64,000 nt of DNA from positions 598,420 through 662,419 of the forward strand of contig MNCI01014774.1 of NCBI GenBank assembly GCA_015680685.1. Reading direction: 5' to 3'. The notes beneath the pieces were generated by a model. It was not told where the DNA came from. It saw only the letters and a program-made list of their open reading frames with translations, and did no database searches. The translations under genes and the position numbers were made by a program. The DNA comes from Gnetum montanum. Lineage: Eukaryota; Streptophyta; Gnetopsida; Gnetales; Gnetaceae. Shown here in pieces: positions 1 to 13,500 of the stretch (within the stretch, counting starts at the first letter, position 1; every line of letters begins with the position of its first letter).

Positions 1-660
1 CAACACTTGGGTAAAAATAGTTAAAAACGATTACCGTAGTTTAAAGTAAAAAGTAAAACCCATTGTTTTACCCCATACATTGCAAAGGTATAAAACATAA
101 TAAATTCCATAATTTTGGGGAGGGGGGGCGCAGGTTTATTTTGACTAATAGGTTTAAATTTTCACTTCAAACTACCATATTTGCTTAAGCCATATTTGCT
201 TAAGCATGTAACATATGTATGCAAGAAAAAAAATGAATTTGCTACACTAATAAATACAAAGCAACATGATATGCTTCAGCTTTTCTTTCAAGGAATGTAA
301 TCATGATCATCTAAATTTACTAATAAATTAATTAAAATTAGCTATGTATAAATGCATTTAAATAAAAAATACTTTAGCAATAGAATGTTGTAACTAATGC
401 ATGAAGCTAGTGTACTTTTACAAAGTTTCAGGGTAGATATGTTCAGGGATTTTGAGGGGATAGTTATAGTAAATTTTTTATAACTTATTCAAATTTTTGA
501 CATGGCTTGAAAAAGTTAGAAGATTCAAAAGATATCAGATAATATATGCAGATAGGAAGTACATATGTAGATAGGTTTTGTTAAAGATAAGTGGATAGGT
601 TCTGTTAAAGGGAGATGAAACTTGTAGCTTGGAAATGAATGTCTTGAGCTTTTGATACTA
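1..660. other. AT-rich non-coding sequence
   Basis: No reading frame, RNA or repeat that I can support. The sequence is AT-rich with stops in every frame. Confidence 0.5.
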
Positions 661-782
661 ACAAATCAAATTTAACGGTCCCTCTCAGATAAAGTAGCGT
701 TACACTTTACAAATCAAATTTAAAGTCCCTCTCAGATAAAGTAGCGTTACACTTTACAAATCAAATTTAAAGTCCCTCTCAG
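661..782. repeat. Short tandem repeat, 47-48 bp unit, about 2.5 copies
   Basis: A unit beginning ACAAATCAAATTTAA and running through CCCTCTCAGATAAAGTAGCG recurs at 661, 709 and 756. The first copy differs by one inserted base and a few substitutions. The third copy is cut short after CCCTCTCAG. No function is visible. Confidence 0.85.
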
Positions 783-1780
783 GTACCATCACCAGCTTTG
801 ATTCAGATAACATGAAGTTCCTTTACACCAGCGTTAAACCATTAATAATCAAATTTGTCAAACCTCTCCTGTTTTCTCCAAAAACATATCGCTTCTATCA
901 TTAAGAGCCCGCATTGACATTATGATAAAGCTCATAATAATCACGAGCCCAGACAGACATAATTAAGGCTCATAAAGCTTAACCCAAGACTCTGATATAC
1001 AGTATCAGAACATGAAACCATGAAAGGAAAGCTAACCATAAGAATTTAAAATGTATAAACATAACAATAATCAACCGCCCAGACTTTGTTCAACTGCCGT
1101 CAACGATCTCTGCAGTGCCAAACCATCTCAGCAGTGTCAAATTCTTTATAAAAAATAATCATTTGAAAATGGTGGTCTCCGAGCAGCCGCTGGGGTTGGC
1201 TACACATTTAAATTCCAAATAAAAAAATCCCGATCAGAAATTCTAAAACGCACTTGGAAAGAAGCCTCTCTCCTCTGCAACATTTCAAGAACACATTGAA
1301 CAGTAAATTTTATTCTGGAGCTTCCACCCACGCTTATGTTTTCTGCTGTTGCTGCTTTCATAAAGCCTAGCATGGAAGAACAGGATTCTGTTCATGGAAA
1401 GAAAGCAATCTCACCACGACGTTTTTTTTTTCTCATGTCATAGAAAGATAAAGGGCCAGTAAATACTTTTAAATTATCAAGCAAAACACTGGGGACATTT
1501 TCCTAAACAAAAGAAGACAATTCCAGGAAAAACATGTAATATTTTTCCCTCCACGAATGACGATCCTGCACTGAAAGAGTCAACCAAACTGCAGCAACCA
1601 ACCAACGAATCAGAAAGCAGCATGCATCCTCATCTATTCAACAAACATTAGAAGAAACACAAAATGCATCCAGATTGAAATGGAGGAAATGAATAACAAT
1701 CAAGGTCTGCATCAAAACTGGAACAAGCAAAAACAAATACGGAAATAACAGAATCATTGTGGCAATATGTGATTCGATCG
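783..1780. other. Non-coding sequence, no gene seen
   Basis: No recognisable coding region. If the leader candidate to the right is real, this stretch would be intron on the minus strand. Confidence 0.4.
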
Positions 1781-1786
1781 TCTTAT

Positions 1787-2636
1787 TCATTCATGCAGCA
1801 TGAACAGAACCCACAAAAGATTTGCCCAAATGAAAATGGAAATAATGAACAGAGAAGAGACAAGTGGAGCTCCCTTCAATCCAAGCAAGGAGCATGCAGA
1901 GAGACAGTGCATCTGCTGGTTCATGCACACCGCCATTGTGTCCTTCTTCTCCATTATTTCAGACACAGCAGTGGAACGCATGACTCAGCAGCTGGACCAG
2001 CCCTCAGAGTTCCTCTATTGGATTGAAGAGAACTCCACCTCCATTTCCCCAGACAATAAAACTTTCCTTACCTTACCTCAACCACAACAGCATACCCATT
2101 ATCCTGCAACAACCCAAAACCTGAACCTGCAGCGGCAACAACAAAAAAATAAACATAATACAGACACAGGCACAGACACAGACAATCCCATGTCAAAAAA
2201 AGGGGTAAGAATCTGCCAGAACTCCAAAACCCTAAAACCCACATCAGCAACCACGAAGATGGGAAGAATTCAGGTTTCTGCAGGACAAGAGAATCCAGGC
2301 AGGAAGAAGCAGCCACAGATTCGCTTTTTCTTTCCAGAGATTGCAAGAATGGAAATCGGACAAACATAGCAATTAGGGAGCCTAAACAAAGCTCTGGCTC
2401 TCTGGCTCTGCCATGGCTGCTATTTCTTCTCCTTATCATTGCTGCTGCTGAAGATATTTGTGGTGGTGCCTTGTCTCAGCGTGTGAGGCTGTAATTATAC
2501 GGAGAATGCCAGTGGTCAAGCACAGTTGCTGTGGGGCACACACACACCAGCAGCAGAAGAGAGCGAAAGCCCACCAAACCAGACCAATCAATGAATGAAT
2601 GGGGGCAATGGCAAAAGGCAAAAGGCAATTCACGTG
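1787..2636 (-). other. Candidate spliced 5' leader of a minus-strand gene lying left of the window
   Basis: Read on the minus strand, the block from about 2,636 leftwards has a G-box (CACGTG at 2,631-2,636), a CT-rich start region and several very short ORFs (for example MAEPESQSFV followed by a stop). A strong donor-like site (GAG|GTAAGG) has its GT at 2,076-2,075. A 64-codon ORF at 1,981-1,787 (MRSTAVSEIMEKK...) with a hydrophobic C-terminal half lies further downstream and could be an upstream ORF or chance. I recognise no protein family. This is inference from composition and one splice-like motif; it could equally be unrelated sequence. Confidence 0.25.
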
Positions 2637-2639
2637 TTT

Positions 2640-5600
2640 TTAGGTAAAAAAGACAACACCCACAAACCCAGATTCAAAATCTTGCTGCTTTTTCCATTGG
2701 GAAAATTTGAATCCAAATCTGAATTACACGCAAAAGGTTAACCCCAATCCAAATTGGAACCTTTCCCCATCAAAATCCATCCAATTGGATTAGTGGGAGG
2801 GGGACTGAGTGGTGGCAAAAATGGAGGCAGGAAATTGCTGTATTTGAGAGTTGCATGTGAGGTTGGCCTGAATTTAGGATCTATTCGCCGCTATTGACGG
2901 TGGGATTGGATTCATTCTGCAGCTGCTGCTGCTACTGTTGTGGTGCTCTGCTGTTCATCTCGACTGGAGTGGGGCAGGCTGCTACCCATTAATTGCTCCA
3001 CCATCTCTGTCTGTCTGTCGTCTCCTTGGAACGCTAAAATCTATGGCATCATGCCATGTGATATTTTTAACAGTTTTTATCTTGGGCAACCGGTGCATTA
3101 GGATTAGTCCTGTGTCTAGGCTAGTAAATTAGAGTATAGTTTCTCTTGGAGCCGAGAAGTCTGTAGTTTGTCTGCTAGGCTAATCGTTAGTCTAGCTTGT
3201 TGGTGGGTTTGTAAACTCCTAATAAGTAGCGTACTAGCGTACTGTTTTCCGTAATTAGTAGCCTAATGGTGTCATTAGAATGCTTTTCAAGTCTCTAAAT
3301 GGTTGCCTATTCCACCATAACATTGACCAATTCTGCAATTCCGTAGTTTCTTTTAATACAGAGAATATATATATATAGATATAGATATATATATTTGCAA
3401 CGCCAAATGGAAGAATATGGCTTTCAAGATGGTCTTATTTTAGTTGATTTTGGGACTTGGCAGGGTTTTGAAGCATGGCACTTCTGAATTCTGATGGTAA
3501 TGAATTCTTGTTGGGTCCTGATTCCTGGTGCCACTGGAGAGGGCTGCAGTTCTGCCAATGATTTTGCACTGCTAATTTTGGGGTTTCATTAGTTTTTCCT
3601 TTTAAGGTTTGTAGTCTCTGGAAGGGGGAATTTAGTATCTGTCGGTGCAAATGTTTAATAGCGATGAATCAGTGTTGTATTTTGCCAGGCGCTGTGTTTT
3701 AGGGCAACCTCGAAAATTTCATCTGCTCCTACCAAAGAAATGAACAAGGATTTTCAAACCACCACTTAAATCCTGCAAAAACCATGAATCAAAAATTTCA
3801 GATTAACGAGAATCTAGGGTCCCAGCATTGGATGCCCGGTCTTGGGAAGAACAAGGAATTGGTTTTATATTAATCAGGGTTTGCAGTTTCTGAACTTCTC
3901 CAAGTTTAATGTTCAGCTGGAAAGTTTCCTGATCTGGTAAATGCTTCTGCAATAAACAATGGGTTATTGCGGATATATACAATAGTCTACAAACATGGTG
4001 GGAAAGTGGAAACTGAAGTGGCTCTAAACGCAATTAAAAACCAGTTTAGTTTCATAAACGAGAGGTCAACCTTCCGTTTATGGATAGAACTGGCTATTTG
4101 TGCTTCCAATTATCATTTTCTTAAGCCCTCCAATCTGTGTGAGATTCAATAAGCAATCTCTGCTGCTGATGATCATGTTGGTCTTATAAAAACTTGCCAG
4201 AGTTTCTGAGCACGATAATTAGAAAAATCAACCTCATTCTTTAATGCTTCCTCACCTTCCTCCTATGTTCCTGTAAAAATATAAATATTTTTCTTGGAAC
4301 AGTTGTTTATAAATTATGAATAACAAGCCAACCAGTGGCTGCACCGAAATGACTTGAGACAAGAATGCTGCTTTTGAGACATGAATGGTGCTCTTCCCTA
4401 ACACATGGGTCCCTCTGGATTTCGAAGAGGCAGTTGAATGTTGGGTCAAGGACCAGTTCAATGTATGCAGCCACCCGCAACGAAACCATTTTTTACAGTG
4501 AATGCCTTTGTTTTTTAATCCAAGGAAAAACACCAAGAAACATGTTCACGGGACCGAATATTTTAGTGGTGAAAACAGGAAAGAACAGCAGAAAAACAGA
4601 CCAAAAAAAGATGGTTAATGGCAACGGCCATGTGAGCTAATTGGTTTTGGGAAGAACGGTAGAAAAAGGAGGACAGACAATGGTCGCCTGTACTTTGCAG
4701 TAAAACCATGCTGGATGCACGTCTATGTTAAAGTAAATTTTGGGTTGTAATGTTTTTTTGATGAGATGAATTTGGCAAGGTTTGCCCCACCATGTACCTT
4801 CATGTTAAAAAAATTTTGACAAATGTATCCTGAACCAGTCCGTGATTATATGCATTCATATGCTTCGATTTCACAGCGTTGGGGAAACACTTGTACTGGT
4901 CATTTACTTATTGATTTTTTAAAATGAGATATCTAGTCAATCATTCTAAACGATTAATAATATGTTTAGAAATACGGTTTATCAGTTTAAAAAATATTAT
5001 TAGCATACAAATAATATTTAGATCTTCAGTGACTGCTCAATTGATTAAATGATACATATATGTTTTAATCTTGTAAAACTAAAAGTTTAGGTGACGTATT
5101 GTGACAATGAAAGCCAACTTTCGGTGGGTTGGAAAAGCTTTTGATTCTTGCGGAAATGTGGTAGATGTGTAGATGGACCAATGCTGCTGTATGGATCAAA
5201 AATTGCTAGTGGTCAAAAAAGGAAACGTAAATCAGGCAGCCATATTCAACTTTAACGGCTCCGGACAACGCTCACTCATTGAATGTTACCTAGACTCCTG
5301 ATTCTGCTAAAACTCTTTACTTTTCATTCGTCCCTTGTGATTATTGTTGTCCTCCCATTTCCTCTCCTATTTTCTGTAGTCACTATCTTTCCATTGACAT
5401 GCGATTAATCAAAACAACGGAAAGGTTGGAGACAATCGATCCTAACATGAAGAATCAAAATCAGCGCTGGTTGCTCATTGGTTCATGCCAAGTGATTTTG
5501 CAGTCTTAGCTGCACCACAAAATTTGAGGCAAAAGTTATGGTTTATGATGGTCCCGTTTCGGAAATTATTCAGCTTTTGGGTTGGCAATGATAAGAACGC

Positions 5601-5828
5601 AATGTTGCCGCCAACAAAATTTTTTATAAACAATGAAAGAAAGAAATACATGCATGTGCATGCATCCAATTACAGTAAAGGTTATTGGTTATTGTGATTG
5701 TATTTTGATGTAAACCTTTACCAGAATCGAAATTGTTTACTTATGTTCACGGAAACTTTGGATTTTTCCGCCAAAATTCCTTTTATGGAACTTTTGCATC
5801 TATTTAACTACTTTCAAAATTTCTTTTA
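2640..5828. other. Long stretch without a supported gene
   Basis: Only short, mutually overlapping reading frames occur here, with no recognisable domains. There is a TA-rich microsatellite near 3,366-3,395. The GC level is a little higher than in the retroelement regions, so unique gene-flanking DNA is possible. Confidence 0.4.
3366..3395. repeat. AT/ATAG microsatellite
   Basis: A simple alternating TA run interrupted by TAGATA units. Confidence 0.8.
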
Positions 5829-5869
5829 CCAATTTTTTTTTTGCAAATACCAATTTTTTTTTTGCAAAT
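5829..5869. repeat. 21-bp direct repeat, two copies
   Basis: CCAA, ten T residues, then GCAAATA, repeated back to back (second copy one base short). Confidence 0.85.
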
Positions 5870-5884
5870 TTATAACTGCTATCT

Positions 5885-5968
5885 AATAAAATCAAACTCT
5901 TAACCCTACTCTTATAGCCTAGGGTTAATAGGCCAATACCTTTACCACTAGGCCAATACCTCATTGTC
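5885..5968 (-). mobile_element. tRNA-derived SINE remnant
   Basis: On the minus strand the sequence starts with a tRNA-like box A region (TTGGCCTAGTGGTAAAGG). About 35 bases later a weak box B follows (GGGTTAAGAGTTTGATTTT, where the usual GGTTCGA core has decayed). The spacing fits an RNA polymerase III SINE head. The same CCTAGT..TAA head occurs in the copy at 14,700-14,848. It is truncated and degenerate, so the 3' end is uncertain. Confidence 0.5.
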
Positions 5969-7234
5969 CAACTTGAATAGTATTAAAAGAAGCAGCAACA
6001 AAAAAAAGTACCTTATTTGCCTACCGCTATATCCCACCACTTTTATGTTGTCAAATTAGCATAGCAAGATTGGGCTCTCAGTACTTTAAAATTGAAATAG
6101 ATAAATGGGTCAATATTCCAAAAGAAGAAAACATTGATTATTTATGCAATCAAAGAGTAACTGAAAATGAGCATCACACTTTCTTGCAATGTCCTGTTCT
6201 AGAGCAAAGCAATCACAAATAGTTAATTATAGCTAATAGTTTAATTGACCTTTTGAAACACAATCAAGGAAACTTGGTAACAATATTGATGAAGTGTTCT
6301 TGATAACTTTATTGATGAAATGTTTGATATGCATACTAGGTATATTTTCTCTGTCCAATAGATTATAGAGGTCTGTTTCAATAAATAATTTTATAAAACC
6401 ACCTAGCTAAGCATTACGTTAACAAGAACCCTTTGAAGCTAACAAGAACCCTTCGTGAACTACACCTCAACAATAAACATGTTTTTTTAATGAACTAAAA
6501 ACAATAAAATTGTTCCTAAATAACCTAACAATAGATGATCCTTACTTTTTGAAAAAAAAGGAGGGGCCGCCGACTCCTTTATATTCTTCATGGTTATAAG
6601 AACACAAACTCAAACATAAAAGCTTTCAAGAATTCAATCATATGCAACGATCCAACATACACGATACATGTGCTCCTGAAGAGCATGTGCACTTATTTGT
6701 TCTTCCGCACAGAAACCAAAATAATGCAAAGTAAATTAACCAAAATCCAAACTGCATATAAAGTTTGTTAAAAATTTTAGTTAGGACAGAAACCTAGATA
6801 ATGTGCTTCCAATCAGATAATTCATCAGTGTTAAATCTCCACAAATTTGGCAGCTTTACTACTCATACCATTGACCAATCTGTTTGCAAAAGGAGTCTTT
6901 TATTTCCTTCAACCTTAAAACAGTTTAGTACGGTCAGTTGGCCATGGATGTATTATTTGTTTTACATGACCATGTACAAAAGTGCAAATATCAAGAGGGA
7001 TGAAAATGCTTGAAAACTTATATAAATGATAAGTAGGATCTGTATCTTGAATGCAGCATCAGACACCTAAGATAACAGGACAACAAATTGCTAGAGTTAT
7101 CAAAAGAAATGATGGGATATATATACATATAGCGAGGTACTGATATGTACAGCATAGTAGGATAAATTTCCAGGATAGTGTGGCTTCCTCTAAGAGAAGA
7201 TGCCCAAGAAAGCTTGGTCACAGCTATCTATAAG
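5969..7234. other. 3' flank of the phospholipase gene, no other gene seen
   Basis: The minus-strand gene ends at 7,235, so the first few hundred bases here should hold its 3' UTR. A plus-strand TTTATT at 6,899-6,904 reads AATAAA on the minus strand and is a plausible polyadenylation signal about 330 nt past the stop codon. Nothing else is recognisable. Confidence 0.45.
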
Positions 7235-7554
7235 TTAAGAAGATTCCCAGACCATAGATGGATATGGTCCTGCCCTCCTGCTTGTCAGGGCTGGCCTCAT
7301 CTGAATAACGGATGATTCATTGGCTCCTGCCAGCAGGGCCGCCTTTCCTGTTTCCAAAAAATAGCTAACTGCATTTTCAACATAGTCATTTGCATCCTTA
7401 ACGGTCATGGAATTCCTTTGATCAGATGTTAAAAGGTCACCTCCCTTCAGCAGCTGTGAAGCAAGCATAAGAAGCTCCTCCTGAAACTCTGAAATCTTCT
7501 TATTTTCATCTGTTGATGTAGGTCTCAGTGACTTTCTTGGATTAGGAAGCTTCT
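7235..7554 (-). CDS. NPC: NPC exon 4 (residues 430-535, stop TAA)
   Basis: The acceptor is TATGCAG|AGAAGC. The read-through [12 protein letters not shown], then [14 protein letters not shown] and [19 protein letters not shown], matches the helical C-terminal part of plant NPCs, including a terminal RPALTSR-type block. The stop codon is at 7,235-7,237. Confidence 0.93.
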
Positions 7555-10500
7555 CTGCATATACGTGCATTTGAGTCAAAGTCAGTATGCCAATATCAAG
7601 CACAAATAAATAATCTTCCATGCATTTGTTAACCCTCGTTCAGAGGATGAAATTGCAATGCTACTACAGCTTAAGAAATACAAAACATTTTCATCTCTAA
7701 TTATAAAGCAAATGCTGAAAAGGCCTAAACCACCTGCAATTCTGTTTGGTGAAAGACTATGCTCTTTGAAAACAAATGGATTCAAGTTCATTATAATCCA
7801 TTAATCAACCAGAACGGATTTATTTGGTTTTATGCTGTTCTGATTACCCCAAAACGTATTATAACCATTATTGCACTGAAAAGAAACTGTCGTATTGCAT
7901 CATTATTGTAACCATAATTTATACTGAAGAGAAATACAAATGGTCATTCTCCTGTTGTTGTAGCTTCAGCCCTAGAAGTGAACAATGTTAATATTTGACG
8001 CTTGTGTTTTCTGTTTTTCAGAATCTGCATTTTGTTGCTATGTTCTTTCCCATTCATTATTTAATCAACACTCTCAAGTCATAAAAACTAGGCTCATGCC
8101 TGGGCACAGCAACTTGAAAAGATGTTAAGCTTTTGGTCATCCACCAACCATCCTGAGACCCCACCTTGGCAGGATGAACATTAAAGCTCTGGATGATGAC
8201 TGTGTAACACTAGTCTCAACGTTTAAGAATGGTGAATAAGGAACGAACAACTTAGGAAAATATCGTTTCTTAGATATCCACTAGGCCTATCTCAGCAACT
8301 TTTTTGCCAATGTCTTCAATTTTAGTGAACAGATATGGGAAAGAAGTGTTCAGCCTGATGCACTTCTTAGGCATGGAAAATGTCAGAAAGTATTTCCTAA
8401 AATTAAATAAAAGGTCAAAAAAAAAACCTTAACAATGTTTCAGTTCCTTCTCTAAATAATTTATTTAAAATTATCAGCCAGAAACATGGCCTTAAAATAT
8501 CATAATATTGCCTGCCAACAGTACCATTTTTAAGGATCGAACGGACAACATACACTAAAAATCGAAATTAAGGTGTAATATTTTGCTGCAAAAACCATAT
8601 CAATATCCAAATATTTTTCAATATTTATCTTCAACAACAACTATGGTAGATGCTTTGGTTTTACATTATGCCCTGCGTCAACAATCCCCACCCTCCCAGC
8701 AACAACCCAAACCTAGCAAACTTACCAAAAGAAATACCATTTCAGCAAGGGCGGCGTCTTTGAAATCTTCTTCTAGGAAAGGTGGAGTGGAAGAAAGAAG
8801 AATGGGGGACCCAATGAATCTAGTGAAGCTTTCCTCAATGTAATGGCCCAACATCAAAACAAGAGTTGGAAAAAATGCGTAGTATATTATTAGCAGGCCC
8901 AGATGTTTGTGTTTTGCTTTGCTGTGATTTTGGGAATAAAATAAAAGATAAATAAAATAAACGAATAAAATAAAAGATAAATATTATACAATGGTAACTC
9001 ACCTGGACAGTCAGTTCTGGGCGAATCTCTAATATAGAAGTAACTTTCAAAACTACCAGCCCAAGCATCTCTCTTTGATAAAAAATCTGCTTTGAGATTG
9101 AAAAGTTTTTTAACCGTCGCTGATATTGATGAATGTTCATACTCTGAATGTGGAAAAGGACCATTTGGTCTATGAATGACTGAAGAAAAACAACATTCAT
9201 TGATTAGCCATGAGCAATTCTCTGTTCAAAATGCTTCCCAAGAAGAATGCTATTCATATTCAAGTATCATATTAACGGTAATATTGGGAATGTTATGTGC
9301 CAGTTGCCATCTATGTTAAGTGGAAAAGTTGGCAAGCATATGCTTCTGTATTGTACCATTTCTCTGTTTATCATTTTCACATTGTATGGCATTTAATATA
9401 ACTGAAACAAAATTTTTCAATTTGCTTTCTAAAAAGGCAAGAATTTCCACTTTTGGCATATTTTTAATTATTACCATTTAAAAGCAGCAAGCTATAATAC
9501 CGTTTCATGCACTGTCTCTTTACAGAATGAACCAGCAAAAACATTTTTTCAATCCATATTTAGTATTCTATAAAAAACAAAGCAACTTAATACAGAACAT
9601 TGTATTTGTAATATCATGTAATGATAGCAAGCCATGTATTATTGTTGTGAAAATAGGACAGATACAATGACATCGTATTTTCTTAAAATTGGATAAAAAT
9701 GACACAAGAACATAATCAAGATAGGTAAACTATTTAAACATTACCAATACTAAATTTGGGGCCAGGTCTTAATCAGAAATCATGGACGAAAATTAAAAGG
9801 TTTCAAAACAGTTCTATACGATGATTTCAAACACTCAGGTCCCATATGCAAGAATTTTATTAGAATCAGTTTTTAACATTATATTTGAATAATAAAAGTA
9901 GGTAAACACTCAGGTCCCATATGCAAGAATTTTATTAGAATCAGTTTTTAACATTATATTTGAATAATAAAAGTAGGTAAGGTGCTAGTTTCTCAAGTCA
10001 AGGACCTGGGTTCGAGCCTCATTGCCACCACTCAAAGAGGTTAGGCTTTTGTTCATGTACCAACCCTCCCAGGATCCTGCTTAACAGGATGAACACTGTG
10101 GCTCCTGGTGATGATCATTTTTTTATTTGAATAATAAAAGTAGAAATACAATCTCAAGAGAGATCATTAAAAAAGGACAGCAACAAGGATGGTATCATGA
10201 AAGAAAACTATGGCTATACAAATAGGGTACTAAAAATTTTGATGTAATAATGAATTTAGAGGGGACTTAAAATTTTATTAAAATAGAAGGTTCTGGAAGG
10301 ATGACAAAACAAAGCACAAAAACAAACAAAACTACAATTTTAGTGGGAAAACATTGGACATGGCATGCATGATGAAGTAGAATATTTTCAAATAAGCATT
10401 CCTATATCTATGCAAACACTAATTAGTATAGTAAAATAAGATCACATCATCTTTGAGTTAAAACTAGAAGATGTGATAATAGGCAACATAAGGATAGAGT

Positions 10501-13500
10501 CTATTGATTGTGCTTACTAAAGGTAGTAGAAGATGAGAAACATGCATTAATAAAATGCCATCAAACAGATTGCTTCAATAGAAAATGGAAAATCTCAAGT
10601 CAAATATTCAAGGTACCAGTGTTGGTTTTGGAATCTCAAGTCAAACTTTGTATAAGCTATTCAAGATACCAATGTTGATTCTAAGGCATTATATAGAAAA
10701 AGTATTTATGGGACACATCTATTGTACTGAGGATTTATTGCAACTGATATATTTTTTACAAACTAATTTGTTTAACAGATTCTTTGGGTCTATACAGCTG
10801 TAATTAAACTTCAATTTCAGACAAAATAGATATTTACTAACAAGTGGTGTTTCTCTCTCCCCTTTCTGGAAAGTGGAAACAGAAAAGATTTCTCAGGTAC
10901 TGCTGTTTCCTATAATCTATGAAGCATAAGTTTGGAAATTCAATTCATCAATAATCCATTATATGTGAAATCCCAGGTTTACGAATATTATAACAGAAAG
11001 CCATTTATTATTGCTGAGCAATAGACGACAAACAAAATGACATTACGTTTTCTGAAAATTGGAAAATTGACATAAAAACATTATCAACATAAAAAACCCA
11101 TTTAAATATTACCAACACTAAATTTCAGATGGCCTGATTATTTACTAACAAGTAGCATTTCTGTCTCCTTTTTCTGGAAACACCAGATTTCTCAAGTACT
11201 ACTATTTCCTATATTCTATGAAATGTGAGTTTGGAAATTGAATAGATCAAGAATCAGAAATATATAGGATCTCAGGCTTGGTAATCTTTAAAGTAAAGGC
11301 TTATAAAAATAATTTATCATGTTTGATAAAACAGAAATTGTTTTAAATCACATCTTAAGCCCTATGGTCTGTTTGACCAGATTAGTTCAAACCATTTCTT
11401 TGCATAATGCCTGTATATCTCAACAATACCCATTGGAATCAAACCTTTAACTAGTAGAATGCCTTAACTAATAAGTCACATGCATTTTTCTTAATACAAT
11501 GCATAAAATACACTAACAAAAAGAATGAGATGACTTTTCTTTCTTATTTTTTTAATTGTTTTGGAACAGGCAGAAAGAAAATTTTTAAATAATAAATGGA
11601 ACGGCATGAATTAAGAATCTGCAATTGCGAGATGCAGCTTGCTGATAAGACTTACAATCAGCATCCTACAAGTCGTGATTCAACCCCAACGGATAGCATT
11701 GAGATATGCTAAAACCATGTAAAATAAATGAATGAAATGAATTCCATCTACCAAATCCTGAGGGTCTCCTGGTCTTCACATAGAGATAGTAAAACACTTC
11801 CATATCGGTTCTATCATTAACATTTATCTACCCTAGAAATTGGTTGTAATGGAAAGCTCAGCTTAATATTGTATAGAAGTGGTTTATATTTATAGTGGAA
11901 GGCAAAATTTTCCAAATATAACCTGTGAATACCTAAGAATAGGAAAGCATAGTAAAGGCCAAATTTCAAGTATATTATATTTTGTGTGGCAAATCACTTA
12001 AGCTCAGCCAAGAACATCGTCAGACACATATAATGAAAGCTTGCAATGCCATAAATTGGCAAACCAAGTGGCTTAATGTGAAAAGAAGTAAAATCCTTAC
12101 TGCATAATATGTCTCTCGTGCTTTAAGAGTTTAAATTTCCTCATTTAATCATTTTTTAATGAATGACAACAGAATCATTATAATCTGATAGAAGAAAGGA
12201 ACACTAGGAACTTATCTAGGTATCAAATGGGTAAAGAAACCACCAACCTGTGCCTTTGTCAATCCAGGGAGATATCAGAAGTGTTGGCACTCGAACTCCA
12301 AGACGATCAAACTTGAAGAAAAATGGTTCAGGCCCTATTATGCCATCTGGATTGGGAACATTAGAGGCGGGAGTTGGAACATGATCATAAAAGCCACCAT
12401 GTTCATCATATGTTATAAGTAACATCATATCTTCCCACTGAGGGCTTGCTCTAAGTGTCTCATAAACATATTTTACAAACTTCTGTCCTTCAGTCACATC
12501 ATGAGAAGGGTGATCATCATTTGCAGGGAAAAGCATCCTGTCAAAATACCTCTGCTCAATGACTACGTAGTTCGGCAAGATACCTAATGCAGCATGCAGT
12601 TTGAATGATAGCTCAAATTTATGGAACTTGAATATATGTCTTAGCTTCCTCAAAGAATCGTAAAACAGAGTTGCAGGTATATTCTGGTAATAAATACCAA
12701 AAGATAGACCGTCTTCTTCTAATGAATCAAAGATAGTCTTCTGTGGGAACCCTCTGATCAGTTCCTTCATTACATTGCTGCACAGACCATGAGAAGTTGC
12801 AGAATGCACATATAATCTGTTGGGTTGAGTTGAAGTCGGGATAGAGGCAAACCATCTATCAAATAGTGCAAATTCAGTGGCTAAAGTTGAATATACTGGA
12901 AGATCATCTGGCATGAAACCACGCATTACATGCCTGCTCAAGCAACAAGTATTAGCATCAATGAAAAATCCATTACAAGGACAATAACCTGATTAGTGAG
13001 GTACTGCTGCAATCTGGCGTATTGTTACAAAAATAGGGAACAGAGTCTCTATCACATCTCAATAAAAGAAATAGACACGGTAACACTATATACCTGAGAT
13101 ATTACGAGAACAATATTAAGCTTCAACCATTAAGTTTTCCAAATGCAAACCACATAACGAAATTCAGCTTTTCACTTCAGCATTCCGTACAACTACTTCA
13201 CACATTTTGTAAGCCAAATGACCATTTCAGCAAGCAACAGAAATTTAATGCAAATTCCTTTTTTAAAAAAATGGAAAAACGTGAAGTCCAAACATTGGGC
13301 CTAGAGAGGACGCCTACCTACAAACTGCCATAAATAGACCCTCGAGATTGAAATCATCGATGAGAAATGGCCGGTAAGCACTTTTGGGGAAAACGTTTGG
13401 TCTAGATTATTAACTAAATTTAAACTTAAGAATGAGCAATGCGAGAGATAGAACCCACTTTTCACGGTTTCGTTTTGTAATTTTAAAAGAACATTCACAC

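Noticed and set aside
1800-2369. 189-codon plus-strand frame
   Set aside because: Low-complexity, no domain, and antisense to a more convincing leader-like signal on the minus strand.
4252-4640. Overlapping frames on both strands
   Set aside because: Three frames are open over the same bases by chance; none resembles a known protein and no splice context supports one.
8583-9200. Plus-strand frame at 8,583 and a 121-codon minus frame at 8,835-9,200
   Set aside because: The first lies in NPC intron 3. The second is a shifted frame over NPC exon 3, and the splice-consistent frame gives the conserved protein.
9977-10123. Functional tRNA gene
   Set aside because: Good box B but no complete cloverleaf, and there is a long non-tRNA body with target duplications: a SINE.
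12934-12941. Extension of NPC exon 2 upstream to a TTG at 12,941
   Set aside because: Gives the same residues as the spliced codon by coincidence; the AG acceptor at 12,935-12,934 joins exon 1 in frame.
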